DNA from: Callorhinus ursinus
Taxonomy: Eukaryota > Chordata > Mammalia > Carnivora > Otariidae
Direction: 5' to 3'
DNA: 64,000 nucleotides
NCBI RefSeq assembly: GCF_003265705.1
Contig: NW_020313005.1
Coordinates: forward strand, 15,820,419-15,884,418
In this document: piece after piece, positions 1 to 11,415 of the stretch
How the letters are laid out: every line of letters starts with the position of its first letter
How positions within the stretch are numbered: the stretch's first letter is position 1
Notes under the pieces: model-generated
Told to the model about the DNA's origin: nothing
Database searches by the model: none
The model's input: the letters and a program-made list of their open reading frames with translations, nothing else
Program-made: the position numbers and the translations under genes

Positions 1-540
1 GTAAAAACCAGAAGCCAGGAGTTCTGACTCTGAGTCCCCACTTCCTGCTCTATTTCATAATCTTTCTTATATAAGAAGAAATATATTATTAAAATCTATC
101 CAGAACTAAAAGAGACTGCAACAAATACATGTAAAGAGGATCTGGAACTAAAAGGGAAACATGACTCAGACCCTGAAGCCTAAACTTATATCCCATTGTT
201 CTATTGAAACCCTTTCTCAGATGAGTGTGCAAGGGAAGTGGCCTTTTTAAAAAAGCCTCTGGAATGATATGCAGATGGCACTGGCATCTTCAACACAGCC
301 ATCTCTTCCTTCTAGGGAAGATGTGGAACTGAATTAAGGGGCAGTGAAGGGAGCAGGCAGAAGATAAGGCAGAGGAGGAAACGCTGATGCTGAGGTTCAC
401 AATGGTCTTCCCAGTTCATGCCGGCTCCTCAGATTATTCTCTGGAACTGCTGTGTTCTTTGTTTGCCCTTCCCTTTCCTAATCTGAAACAGTTTTAGCAG
501 CTGTGGACAACAACTGCAGTTTCTTATTTCAGTTTTGAGA
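1..540. other. Unassigned sequence, no gene seen
   Basis: No repeat family, splice-framed exon or RNA gene is recognised here. Frames present are short and lack recognisable protein motifs. Composition is ordinary for mammalian non-coding DNA. Confidence 0.5.
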
Positions 541-634
541 GACCTTTGGAAATTCTGCCAGAGTCTAGGGATCTGATGCCATACAAGACCTTTTGGAAAT
601 TCTGCCAAGAGTCTAGGGATCTGATGCATGACAA
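541..634. repeat. Two-copy direct tandem repeat, 46 and 48 bp
   Basis: Unit 1 runs 541-586 and unit 2 runs 587-634. Both begin GACCTTT, share AATTCTGCCA and GTCTAGGGATCTGATG, and end near ACAA. Copy 2 has one extra T and one extra A, plus a few changes near its end. The short frame reading through both copies simply repeats the peptide; I do not regard it as coding. High similarity suggests a fairly recent local duplication. Confidence 0.85.
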
Positions 635-2045
635 TCCCCTCAGGATCTTGTTTGAAATGCTATTTCCCAACACAACACCTCAGTTCCTAGAGCACATACA
701 CCCTGAATTCTTATTCAGTGGGCAGGGAAAAGCCTGGATCTGTATTTTTTTTCCATGCCTCCCAGGTGACTCTTATGTGCAGTCCCATTTAGGAACCTTG
801 CGACTAAGTCATTCATTATGAATGGGCCCAACCAGAAATCTAGAGTTGTGTTCAAGCACAGCCCTTTGTTGGGCATAAGGATGGTGACTGCTTCCCTTTG
901 TTATTCTGAAGAATTACTGGCTATAAAATGCTCCTAGATCTGCAGGCAAAAGAAACTAACAACACAAAATATTATAATAAAAAATACATTTAAACCATAA
1001 CAGTTGTTGAGATAATATTAGTCTCAGCCCACAAACTCCCTGATTCAGTAGAGGCTGGCTTATTTTGATTAATTCTTCGAACTGCCTTAGCATACTGGTG
1101 CAAGCATCCTGAGGAAGAGGAAGAGTCCAGGAAAAACTAAATTCCAAAAGTGACCGTCCAACTCACAGCCAGGAAGATCAATGTCTCAAACTCCAAACTA
1201 CCTGTCTTTTCCACTAATGGAAACAAAACCAATTTGAGCAGCAAAACAGGCTTACCACCTGGGATACTGAGAAATGAAGGAGTATCTTTCTATCTTTCAT
1301 AATAACCATTATCATTTAACTGCAGAGAGAGCTAAAAATCAATGGCTGTCTCTTAGCTTTCCACAAAAAAAAATTTAATTTGGGTTTATACTCATTACTA
1401 TAAACCAAGAAGGAAAAGAAGTTCTTTAAGAAAATGCTTTCACTTTAAGTCAGATGTGTTGCTCACTAAAAACTAGTTTATGTATGTCTGGCTCTCTAAA
1501 GAGTTATAATTAGATTTCTGGCATTCTGTCCAGTTTTTCCCTGGCTCAAAAGAAACTTTTCCCTGACTGAGACTAGAGCAGCGTGGGTGCACGTCAGCAT
1601 GCATCACTGTGGGACCTCAATGGCCTACTGGGGTCAAGTCTAAATATAAAATGGCAATGCAGGCTTTCCAGTGGAGAATATTTACATATTTATTCTTCAA
1701 GACTACTTCTGTGTGCTTACTTAGCAGAATCCATCTTAGAGAAGAAAATATCCCATAAAATAGCATCTTTTCAACAATGTCTCAGTTCCTTAACCAGTTT
1801 TTTAAGAAATTTAAGAGCAGGAGCAGAAGAAAGTACACATCAATCAATGATATTTTCCAGACCCACTCACCCATACACACAGCTAAGAATTTACTAGTAA
1901 ATCAAGCAAAAAAGGATTGTGACATGAACATAGCCAGCTGAAGCTCTTGGTTAAAGCTTGCCCATTGTTACTTAGGTAACTAAATGTTTATACAAAGAAA
2001 CCCTTAAAAAATAAAAGACCAAACCAAATATCATGGAATTGCAAA
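635..2045. other. Mostly unassigned sequence; possible MER5A-like remnant near 735-805
   Basis: Around 735-805 the order 'CTGTATTTT ... CTCCCAGGTGACTCTTATG' loosely resembles the 3' half of the MER5A hAT element, but too loosely to claim. The rest shows no recognisable gene or repeat. A 104-codon frame at 1583-1897 has no motif and no coding-like composition. Confidence 0.35.
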
Positions 2046-2049
2046 GACA

Positions 2050-2410
2050 TCTGGTTGTCATGGTTCATTTTATACATCAACTTGGAGAGTGTTTTTGGAT
2101 GAGATTAACTTTTAAGTTTGTGAAATTTGGGCAAGCACACTGCCCTCCATAATGTGGGTGGGCCACATCCAATCAGTTGAAAGGCATGAATAAATCAAAA
2201 AGATCAGCTTCCCAGGCAAGAGCGAATTTCTCCAGCAGACTGCCTTAGGCCCTCATCTGCACCTTCAGCTCTCCTGCATCTCTAGCCTGCTGGCATACCC
2301 TGTTAATTTGGAACCTGTCAGACTCCTTAATCACATGAGCCAACTCCTTATAATAAAGCTCTTTATATATAGAAAACATATATATAAAATAAATAAATTC
2401 TATTCTGTTC

Positions 2411-2456
<46 letters not shown>

Positions 2457-2495
2457 ATGGTTCTACTTCTCTGGAGAACCTTGACTAATACACTG
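2050..2495 (+). mobile_element. Ancient mammalian interspersed repeat, family not assigned
   Basis: It contains blocks I recognise from an old dispersed mammalian repeat: a 'CATCAACTTGGA' start region, 'AATGTGGGTGGGCC.CATCCAATCAGTTGAA', a 'CACATGAGCCAACTCCTTATAATAAA' block, and the terminal 'CTCTGGAGAACCTTGACTAATACA'. The AC microsatellite at 2414-2454 lies in its 3' part, where such copies often carry TA/CA tracts. I cannot name the family safely from memory. Confidence 0.55.
2414..2454. repeat. (AC)n microsatellite, about 20 units
   Basis: Uninterrupted alternating A and C, preceded by a TA-rich stretch. Probably polymorphic in length, and it can adopt Z-DNA under supercoiling. Confidence 0.97.
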
Positions 2496-5129
2496 GACTA
2501 TATTGCTTCTTGTTTTGAATATCAAATTTAAAAGAAAAATCTAAGTAATTTCATGGCACCTATGCTCCATGAAGAACTCCTACAGTGGCAACCCTAAATT
2601 CAGAGTCAGAGCAATATCACGTTGTATTCCAATGGTAAGGTAGCAGGACGACATGAGATGAGATGCTACTGATTTGAGTATACTATTAGTTGTTCCTATT
2701 TAATTCTATCTCCAAACCAAAGCATCAAAAATTTCTTGACCACGAGTCTGACTAACCAAGTCAGATAACACTAGAGTGAAAATCCATCTAGTAGTCACCT
2801 TAGATAGAAGTGTTTAAAGAAATAAGTACCCCAGAAGGACTTTTCCCCATCCCCCTTCTATGTCTAAAAGACAGGTTTATGCTGCTTTAGTAGAAGGTCC
2901 AGGATCACCATGGGTAAGAATATTGTCATGCGAATGGAAGCTTTGGGAGAAGACCAAAAGGGAAAGGGAGAGGGCTAGGTTTTATATGTCCTTTCAACAA
3001 ACCACCAAGTAAAAACATGGATAAAATCTCCTAAACTAGCAGTTGGGAAAAACTTAGAAAGGTAGGGGAGAGGAGGGTGAAGGTAGGAAGGAGAGCAACA
3101 GAGAAGAGTTAAGGCAGGGAAGAGGCAGGGGCAAGGCTGAGGAAAAAGAGAGGAAGAACAGAAAGAATTACCTCAAATAATGGCACTATTTCTATTGTAA
3201 TAGTGCAATGATTTCTCAATGTTTTCAATGGTTTAAAAAGAGTCTATGCAATGGAAACAAAACTGTACAACAGCTTTAGTCACCAGGAGCTTTGCTCTGC
3301 ACTGAAATAAGAAAACGAAGTTACACAAAGGCTTGGTGGAGAGGCGGTCACCATCTTTACATGAACCTGGCACATTGTCCCTTTTTCTAACTGCAGACCA
3401 ATCAGACCAATTGTAAAATATGCTTGGCATTAAAGCACAGATAAACACAGAAAATTCTCTGTCTGTTGCAGTGAGACCCATCTTAGAGGTACTGAGGCAT
3501 GACAAATATGTGTAACTAAATACAGAACATGTGTCAAGGCATATTCTTGTTCTGTAAAACACCTCATCTGGAAATAAATTACCCTAAACACTTGCCCTGA
3601 GCATAAGACCTTGGCATGATGCTACTCTCTGTGTGAGCCCAGTCCTATAACACAGTTTCCTATGGATTACAGATTCTGGTATCAGAGCGTTCTGAAAAGT
3701 GTGTTCTCTCACATGTTACAGAGAAATAATTCAAAGTTACATCTGCATTCCAACTGCAGACACTGCAGTCTTCCCATCCTACTTGCACTCTCTACAGCTC
3801 ACTCCCCCTTTGTATCCTTCAGAGGTGCATGGAAATAGCCTTTGCTGTTAAGGTGAAAGGCAGTACAGGCATATCTCCCTACTTGAGAATCTGAGTGCGT
3901 GAGCCACCTCAGGGGCTAGGCTTAAACATGTAATGTAATTTCACTTACCAATAACCACTGGATAAAAGACAGAGACTACTTATTTTTGTTTTTGTTTTAT
4001 TCTACTAAGGTATCAACAAGAGGAAACATGTTCAAGCTACAACACATGGGCTTTAGGTTTAACATGTTTTTAAAAATGCTATGAAATATTCCAATGAAGA
4101 CTGAGCTGTTGGGGGCGTGGGGGAAGTGAAAGGGGTGGTCTTCACAAAAAAGTTAAATCCTCCTATGTTCACATTAGTTTTAGTGCAATCCCACCTAAGG
4201 TAGAAGAACAGATTATAAATGACCAAGTATTTCTTCTTTAATACAAGGGTATGAAAACTTTTTTCTCTTGATGACCACTGATTCATATACAGACTAAACA
4301 AATCATATAAAAAGCAACTTAATTTACTTTTTTTTACCTCAACAAAGAATATTCAACCCATTTACGTTTTAAATTAAGACCAGAATATATTCAGTAAATA
4401 TAACTAACAATACAAATATTTTAATTTTATATTATAGCTAGTTGTAAAAAGGCTAATATAGAGTAAAACTTAGAGCTTAGTGACACATGCATAGGCAGGA
4501 CTAAATATATAAAGGCTCACTGAATAAACATGCAATGAACATAATAGAAAAAGAGAAAAAATGCAAAGGTGTAAAAAGAAAAACTGGAATAACAGCTAAG
4601 CTACATCATTACAGTGCAAGAGAATTTTGGAAATATTAATAGTGGTAGGCTTTGGACAGTCATCACTAACCAGTGACCTTTGATTTTCTTTTTAAACTGG
4701 TTAACTACCATTTACTCATCTTTAACTGCTCTACTATGGATAGGAAAATTAGAGATGCCTATTTTGAGAGGAAAATATTCTCTAGAAAGGCATATCAAAT
4801 ACCTTTTATCATTCCAAAACAAAAAGAAAACAAAGCAATAGTCTTAGCTTAATTTCCCTACTGTTGATTTCAACCTAACAAAACATAATGACTCCAGCCC
4901 TGGCTAACCTACCTATTTTTTCATGTCAAAAGTAACTCTGAAAAATTGATTTTAGCATTCTATGGTTTATTTTAATATCAAAACACACTCTAAAGATCCA
5001 TGAAATAACTAATAATTTTATTTTAAAAAAGAGGTAAGGGGTTGGGATTGACTACAAAGGAGTGGCACAGATAGAATTTTTAAGCTCTGGTACTGTGATG
5101 GAGAGCACATGACTAAGTATTCATCAAAC
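2496..5129. other. Unassigned AT-rich sequence with one GA-rich stretch
   Basis: No gene recognised. A purine-rich low-complexity tract (GGAGAGGAGG-type) occupies about 3056-3170. A 109-codon minus-strand frame at 3233-3562 has no identifiable domain and is probably chance. Sequence after 4300 is very AT-rich. The end touches the 5' target-site duplication of the L1 that follows. Confidence 0.45.
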
Positions 5130-5140
5130 CCTTCAGAACT
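5130..5140. repeat. Left TSD of the full-length L1
   Basis: CCTTCAGAACT here pairs with CCTTTAGAACT at 12019-12029 (10 of 11 identical) on the far side of the L1 A-rich tail. This is the expected footprint of target-primed reverse transcription. Confidence 0.8.
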
Positions 5141-6273
5141 GGGGAGGAGCAAGATGGCAGAGGAGTAGGAGACCTAAATTTTGTCTGGTCCCAGGAATTC
5201 AGCTAGATAGGGATCAAACCATTCTGAACACCTACGAACTCAACAGGAGATTGAAGAAAAGAATAGCAGCAACTAAATGAACAGAAAAGCAACCACGTTT
5301 TGGAAGGTAAGACTTGCGGAGAAGTGAATCCGAGGAGATATTTGGGAGGATAGACGGCGGGGGAGGGGGTCTCCGTCAGCCACTACCGGCTAGTGATAGA
5401 GCCACGGAGCACAAAATTGGGACCTTGAGAAGTCGGCTCCACTGAGTGATGTCGCTCCAGTGGCTAAGCAGGGGGTGGACTGTTGCCGTGGAGTGTGGTC
5501 TCAGGACCCTTGGGGTCACAGAATGACCGGGGATGCCTGAGTGTGACAGAGCTCACAGGTATCGGAGCAGGGAAGCCTGCTGCAGAGATGGAGACGAGGA
5601 GTGGGCTCTCAGCTCGGGGTTGCCATAAACCATTATCCCCGGCACAGTCAGGCCACTGCTCTTCCAGCAGGGACCAAACAAGCAGCAGATCTGGGGAGAC
5701 TCCCCTTTCTCCCCCAGAAGCAGAGCACGGGAGCACACCGCAGGAATCTGCTGGGTTTGGAGACTCCAAACAGGGCCGTGTGCCATAGAAATGCTCAGTC
5801 ACAGGCCGGGTGAGCACCGAGTATGCTGGAGACCGGGGAGACGGGAGTGATTGACTGCTTTTCTCTGGGGCTCACTGAGGAGTGAGGCCCGAGTTCTCGG
5901 CTCCTCCAGGGCCGGAGATTGGGAAGCCACCATTTTCATTCTCCTCCTGCAAACCTGTACGGAAAGCTTGCAGGGAACAAAAGCTCCCAAGACCAAATCT
6001 GAGGGGCAGATTACTTAGCCCTGACCCGCAAGGGCGGGGCAGCTTTGCGCGGGCAAAGACATTTGAGAACCACAGCAACAGGGCCCTCCCCCAGAAGATC
6101 ATCAAGGACAGCCAGCCAGGACCAAGTTTACTGATCAAAGAGAACGGCAGAACCCCAGCGCTAGGGGAATACAGCACATAGAATTCATGGCTTTTTCCCC
6201 CCCCGATTCTTTAGAATTTCAAAGTTATTTTTAACTTTTCTTTTTTTCTTTTTTTGAATTTTTCTTTTCCCCT

Positions 6274-6375
6274 TTTTCAACCAACATCTTATCACTCCTC
6301 TTTTTAAAAAATGCTTTTTATTTTTCATTTTTAGAGTCATACTCTATCCCTTCACAGTAGTTGACCTCATTTTTG

Positions 6376-6414
<39 letters not shown>

Positions 6415-6790
6415 GTTCTCTCTTTAAAATTTTGGTATACAGTTTCTTCCAACAGACCAAAATATACCCTAAATCTCCAGTGTATGTCTTCTGCCTGATC
6501 ACATTCTCTCCCTTTTCTTTTTTAAATCCTTCTCTTTCTTTTTTCAACCAACGTCTTACCAATTCCATTTATAAAATCTTTTACAATTTTCATCTTTACA
6601 GTCATATTCCATCCCTTCATCTTCTTTACCTTTATTTATGTATATATATAAGCTTCTCCTCCTTTAAATTTTTGGGAGGCACTTTCTTCTAACAGACCAA
6701 AATACGCCCAAAATCTAGTGTGTGGCACTGATCTATACACCAGCCTGATCATATTTGATCATATTCTGTTTTTTTGTTGTTGTTTTGTTT
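6274..6790 (+). repeat. Imperfect tandem duplication in L1 5' UTR, about 267 bp period
   Basis: TTTTCAACCAACATCTTA at 6274 recurs as TTTTCAACCAACGTCTTA at 6541. Both are followed, in the same order, by 'AGTCATA.TC.ATCCCTTCA', a 'TATAAGCTTCTC / TATAGTTCTCTC' type block, 'AACAGACCAAAATA.' and a 'CCTGATCA' block. Unit 1 is about 6274-6540 and unit 2 about 6541-6790. The GT tract occurs only in unit 1; the equivalent place in unit 2 is a short TA tract. Confidence 0.75.
6378..6411. repeat. (GT)n microsatellite inside L1 5' UTR
   Basis: Uninterrupted GT dinucleotides between GGGG and TATAG, lying in the first unit of the UTR duplication. Any frame reading through it is a repeat artefact. Confidence 0.97.
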
Positions 6791-6943
6791 GTTTTTATAT
6801 TTTTCTTTTACTTTTTTCTTTCTTACCCTTTCTTTTCCCCCGGATTCAGGTCTCTTCTGATTTGTTTAGTGTATATTTTCCTGGGGATGGTGTTACCCTG
6901 TTAGCATTTTGTTCTCTCATTCACCTATTCTCCTCTGGACAAA

Positions 6944-7830
6944 ATGACAAGATGGAAAAAAATCACCTCAAAAAAAAGAACAAGAGGCAGTACCAACTAC
7001 CAGAGACCTAATCAATACGGACATTAGTTAAGAGGTCGGAACTAAAGTTCAGAATGATGTTTTTAAAGATACTAGCTGGGCTTGAAAAAAGCATGGAAGA
7101 TACTAGAGAAACCCTCTCTGGAGAAATAAAGAACTAAAATCTAATCAAGTCGAAATCAAAAAGGCTATTAATGAGGTGCAATAAAAAATGGAGGCTCTAA
7201 CTGCTAAGACAAATGAGGCAGAAGAGAGAATTAGTGATACAGAAGACCAAAAGATGGAAAATCAAGAAGCTGAGAAAAAGAGAGATAAACAACTACTGGA
7301 TGATGAGGGCAGAATTTTAGAGATAAGTGATACCATAAGACGAAAAAATATTAGAATAAATGGAATCCCAGAAGAAGAAGAAAGAGGGGAGAAAGTATAT
7401 TGGAGCAAATTATAGCAGAGAACTTCCCTAATTTGGGGAAGGAAACAGGGATCAAAATCCAGGAGGCACAGAGAACCCCCCTCAAAATCAATAAAAATAG
7501 GTCAACACCCTGACATCTAAGAGTAAAACTTGCGAGTCTCAGAGACAAAGAGAAAATCCTGAAAGCAGCTTGGGAGAAGAGATCTGTAACCTACAATGGT
7601 AGAAACATTAGATTGTCAAGAGACCTATCCACAGAGACCTAGCAGGCCAGAAAGGACTGGCATGATAAATTCAGAGCATTAAATGAGAAAAATATGCAGC
7701 CAAGAATGCTATATCCAGCTAGGCTGTCATTGAAAATAGAAGGAGAGATCAAACCTTCCAGGACAAACAAAAACTAAAGGAATTTGCAAACACGAAACTG
7801 GCCCCACAAGAAGTATTGAAAGGGGTCCTC
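6944..7830 (+). pseudogene. L1 ORF1 remnant (RNA-binding chaperone)
   Basis: It starts at ATGACAAGATGG (6944), the usual ORF1 opening. Stops interrupt the N-terminal part. An intact 75-codon stretch from 7188 shows a charged coiled-coil (EAEERISDTEDQKMENQEAE) followed by the RRM entry motif 'NIRINGIPEEEE'. Past 7415 the frame shifts, but 'IIAENFPNLGKE' and 'IQEAQRTP' of the RRM/C-terminal domains can still be read. ORF1p normally trimerises and coats L1 RNA; this copy cannot. Confidence 0.85.
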
Positions 7831-7914
7831 TAAGCAAAGACAGAGCCTAAAAGTAACATAGGCCAGAAGGAAACACAAACAATATACAGTAACAGTCACC
7901 TTACAGGCAATACA

Positions 7915-8652
7915 ATGGCACTAAATTCATATCTTTCAATAGTTACCCTGAATGTGAACAGGCTAAATGCCCCAATCAAGAGACACAGGCTATGAGACTG
8001 GATAAAAAAACAAGACCCATCAATCTGCTGTCTGCAACAGACTCATTTTAGACCCAAAGACACTCCCACATTGAAAGTGAGGGGGTGGAAAACCATTTAC
8101 CATGCTAATGGACACCAAAAGAAACCTGGGGTGGCAATCCTTATATCAGACAAATTAGATTTTAAACCAAAGACTGTAATAAGAAATGAGGAAGGACACT
8201 ATATCCTACTTAAATGATCTATCCAACAAGAAGATCTAATAATTGTAAATATCTATGCCCCAAACATGGGAGCAGCCAATTATACAAGCCAATTAATAAC
8301 AAAAGCAAAGAAACACATCAACAACAATACAATAATAGTAGGGGACTTTAACACCCCCCTCACTGAAATGGACAGATCATCTAAGCAAAAGAACAACAAG
8401 GAAATAAAGACTTTAAATGACACACTGGACCAAATGGACTTCATAGACAGACTCAGAACATTCCATCCCAAAGCAACAGAATACACATTCTTCTCTTGTG
8501 CCCATGGAACATTCTCCAGAATTGATCACATCCTAGGTCACAAATCAGGTCTCAACCAGTACCAAAAGACTGGGATTATTCCCTGCATATTTTCAGACCA
8601 CAATGCTTTAAAACTAGAACTCAATCACAAGAGGAAAGTCAGAAAGAACTAA
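7915..8652 (+). pseudogene. L1 ORF2 endonuclease domain remnant
   Basis: Begins at ATGGCACTAAATTCATAT, reading MALNSYLSIVTLNVN, the standard ORF2 start. At least two stops lie before 8266. From 8266 an uninterrupted stretch holds the APE-type endonuclease motifs 'IIVGDFNTPL', 'FSRIDHILGH' and terminal 'SDHNALKLEL'. In an active element this domain nicks T-rich target DNA. A stop at 8650 ends the open stretch. Confidence 0.88.
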
Positions 8653-9070
8653 AATACATGGAGGCTAAAGAGCATGCTACTAAAAAATGAATGGGTCAAC
8701 CAGGAAATTAAAGAAAAATTTTAAAAAATTCATGGAAACCAATGAAAATGAAAACACAACTGTTCAAAATCTTTGAGATAAAGCAAAGGCAGTCCTAAGA
8801 GGAAAGTATATAGCAATATAAGCCTTTCTCAAGAAACAAGAAAGGTCTCAAATACACAACCTAACCCTACACTTAAAGGAGCTGGAGAGAGAACAGCAAA
8901 TAAAGCCTAAACCCAACAGGAGAAGAGAAATAATAAAGATCGGGGCAGAAATCAAAGAACTAGAAACCAAAAGAACAGTAGAACAGAGCAACAAAACTAG
9001 GAGCTGGTTCTTTGAAAGAATTAACAAGACTGATAAATCCCTGGCCAGACTTATCAAAAGGAAAAGAAAA

Positions 9071-10269
9071 ATGACCCAAATCAACAAAATCATGAATGAA
9101 AGAGGAGAGATCACAACCAACACCAAAGAAATACAAACAATTATAAAAACATGTTATGAGCAACTATATGCCAGCAAATTAGATAATCTGGAAGAAATGG
9201 ATGCATTCCTAGAGATGTATCAACTACCAAAACTGAACCAGGAAGAAATAGAAAACCTGAACAGACCTATAACCACTAGGAAATTGAAACAGTCATCAAA
9301 AATCTCCCAACAAACAAAAGCCCAGGGCGAGATGGCTTCCAGGGGAATTCTACCAAACATTTAAAGAATTATTCTTCTGAAACTGTTCCAAAAAATAGAA
9401 ATGGAAGGAAAACTTCCAAACTCATTTTATGAGGCCACCATTACCTTGATCCCAAAACGAGACAAAGACCCCATCAAAAGGGAGAGTTACCAATATCCTT
9501 GATGAACATGAATGCAAAAATTCTCACCAAAATACTAGCCAATAGGATCCAACAGTACATTAAAAGTATTATTCACCACGACCAAGTGAGATTTATCCCT
9601 GGGCTGTAAGGTTGGTTCAACATCCACAAATCAATCAATGTGATACAATACATTAACAAAAGAAAGAACAAGAATCATATGATCCTCTCCATAGATGCAG
9701 AAAAAGCATTTGACAAAGTACAGCATCCTTTCTTGATCAGAACTCTTGAGAGTATAGAGATAGAGGGTACATACCTCAATATCATAAAAGCCATCTATGA
9801 AAAACCTACAGCGAATATCATTCTCAATGGGGAAAAGCTGAGAGCTTTTCCCCTAAGGTCAGGAACGCGGCAGGGATGTCCACTCTCACCACTGCTATTC
9901 AACATAGTATTAGAAGTCCTAGCCACAGCAATCAGACAACAAAAAGAAATCAAAGGCATCCAAATCGGCAAAGAAGAAGTCAAACTCTCACTCTTTGCAG
10001 ATGATATGATACTTTATGTGGAAAACCCAAAAGACTCCACCCCAAAACTGCTAGAACTCATACAGCAATTCAGTAAAGTGGCAGGATATAAAATCAATGC
10101 ACAGAAATCAGTGGCATTCCTATACACCAACAACAAGACAGAAGAAAGAGAAATTAAGGAGTCGATCCCATTTACTATTGTACCCAAAACCATAAGATAC
10201 CTAGGGATAAATCTAACCAAAGAGGCAAAGGATCTGTACTCAGAAAAGTATAAAATACTCATGAAATAA
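9071..10269 (+). pseudogene. L1 ORF2 reverse transcriptase domain remnant
   Basis: Two frame-shifted open stretches cover the RT domain. The second (9640-10269) shows '[17 protein letters not shown]', '[21 protein letters not shown]' and the catalytic FADD (codons 9994-10005). The catalytic aspartates are therefore present, but frame breaks near 9364-9640 and a stop at about 10267 make the polyprotein non-functional. Neighbouring blocks match L1 ORF2 order exactly. Confidence 0.92.
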
Positions 10270-10950
10270 ATTGAGGAAGATACAAAGAAATGGAAGAACG
10301 TTCCATGCTCATGGGTTGGAAGAACAAATATTGTGAAGATGTCAATGCTACCTAGAGCAATCTACACATTCAATGCAATCCCTATCAAAATACCATAGAC
10401 TTTTTTCAAAGAAATGGAGCAAATAATCTTAAAATTTGTATGGAACCAGAAAAGACCCCGAATAGCCAGAGGAATGTTGAAAATGAAAAGCAAAGCTGGT
10501 GGCATCACAATTCCGGATTTCAAGCTCTATTACAAAGCTGTCATCACCAAGATAGTATGGTACTGGCACAAAAACAGACACAAAGATCAATGGAATAGAA
10601 CAGAGAGCCCAGAAATGGATCCTCAACTCTATGGTCAACTAATGTTCGACAAAGCAGGAAAGAATGTTCAATGGAAAAAAGTCTCTTCAACAAATGGTTT
10701 GGGAAAATCAGACAGCCACATGCAGAAGAATGAAACTGGACCATTTCCTTACACCACACACAAAAACAGACTCAAAATGGCTGAAAGACCACAATGTGAG
10801 ACAGGAGTCCATCAAAATCCCAAAGGAGAACACAGGCAGCAACCTCTTCGATCTTAGCTGCAGCAACTTCTTCCTAGAAACATCGCCAAAGGCAAGGGAA
10901 ACAAGGGCAAAAATGAACTATGGGGACTTTATCAAGAATAAAAGCTTCTG

Positions 10951-11038
10951 ATAAAATTTAAAAAATTAAAAAAAGTAAACATCTTCATGTCTAATGTGAG
11001 AGCAAAATAAACAAAAAAAAAAAAAAAAGAAAGAAAGA
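10951..11038 (+). mobile_element. Very short A-tailed insertion inside L1 ORF2
   Basis: The L1 ORF2 text breaks at AAAAGCTTCTG (10940-10950) and resumes at AAAAGCTTTTGC (about 11039). The roughly 88 bp between them contains GAGAGCAAAATAAAC followed by a long A run and GAAA units. The near-repeated 11 bp at both edges fits a TSD. It reads as the last few dozen bases of a polyadenylated transcript; the source is unknown. Confidence 0.55.
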
Positions 11039-11315
11039 AAAAGCTTTTGCACAGCAAAAGAAACAGTCAACAAAACCAAAAGACAACCGACAGGATGCGA
11101 GAAGATATTTGCAAATGACATATCAGATAAAGGGCTAGTATCCAAAATCTATAAAGAACTTTTTAAACTCAACACCCAAAGAACAAATGATCCAATCAAG
11201 AAATGGGCAGAAGACACATGAACAGACATTTTTCCAAAGAAGACATCCAAATGGCCAACAGACACATGAAAAATGCTCAACTTCGCTCGGCATCAGGGAA
11301 ATCCAAATCAAAACC

Positions 11316-11415
11316 NNNNNNNNNNNNNNNNNNNNNNNNNNNNNNNNNNNNNNNNNNNNNNNNNNNNNNNNNNNNNNNNNNNNNNNNNNNNNNNNNNNNN
11401 NNNNNNNNNNNNNNN
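11316..11415. other. Assembly gap, exactly 100 N
   Basis: One hundred Ns is the usual placeholder for a gap of unknown size. The gap is flanked by ORF2 blocks that are normally over a hundred codons apart, and on the right by an (AC)n tract, so a repeat-driven assembly break is likely. Confidence 0.99.

Larger units (their letters stand above)
5141..6943 (+). promoter_or_regulatory. L1 5' UTR (internal promoter region)
   Basis: By family knowledge this UTR carries the internal RNA polymerase II promoter. Its first kilobase is GC-rich compared with the surroundings and open in several frames on both strands; the remainder is T-rich and holds a (GT)n tract and an imperfect tandem duplication. 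No specific factor-binding site is claimed. Confidence 0.7.

Noticed and set aside
2050..2495. Endogenous retrovirus LTR
   Set aside because: No paired LTR, primer-binding site or gag/pol/env sequence seen; kept only as an unassigned ancient repeat.
3233..3562. 109-codon minus-strand frame
   Set aside because: No domain, no upstream promoter or splice context, and composition like the flanks. Chance frame more likely.
5464..6181. Several ~100-codon frames on both strands as genes
   Set aside because: They lie inside the GC-rich L1 5' UTR; overlapping frames on both strands are typical of low stop density, so I kept only a low-interest finding.
9640..10269. 209-codon RT frame as a possible functional or domesticated reverse transcriptase
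   Set aside because: It is one intact stretch of a decayed L1 ORF2, with frame breaks on both sides and a stop at its end.
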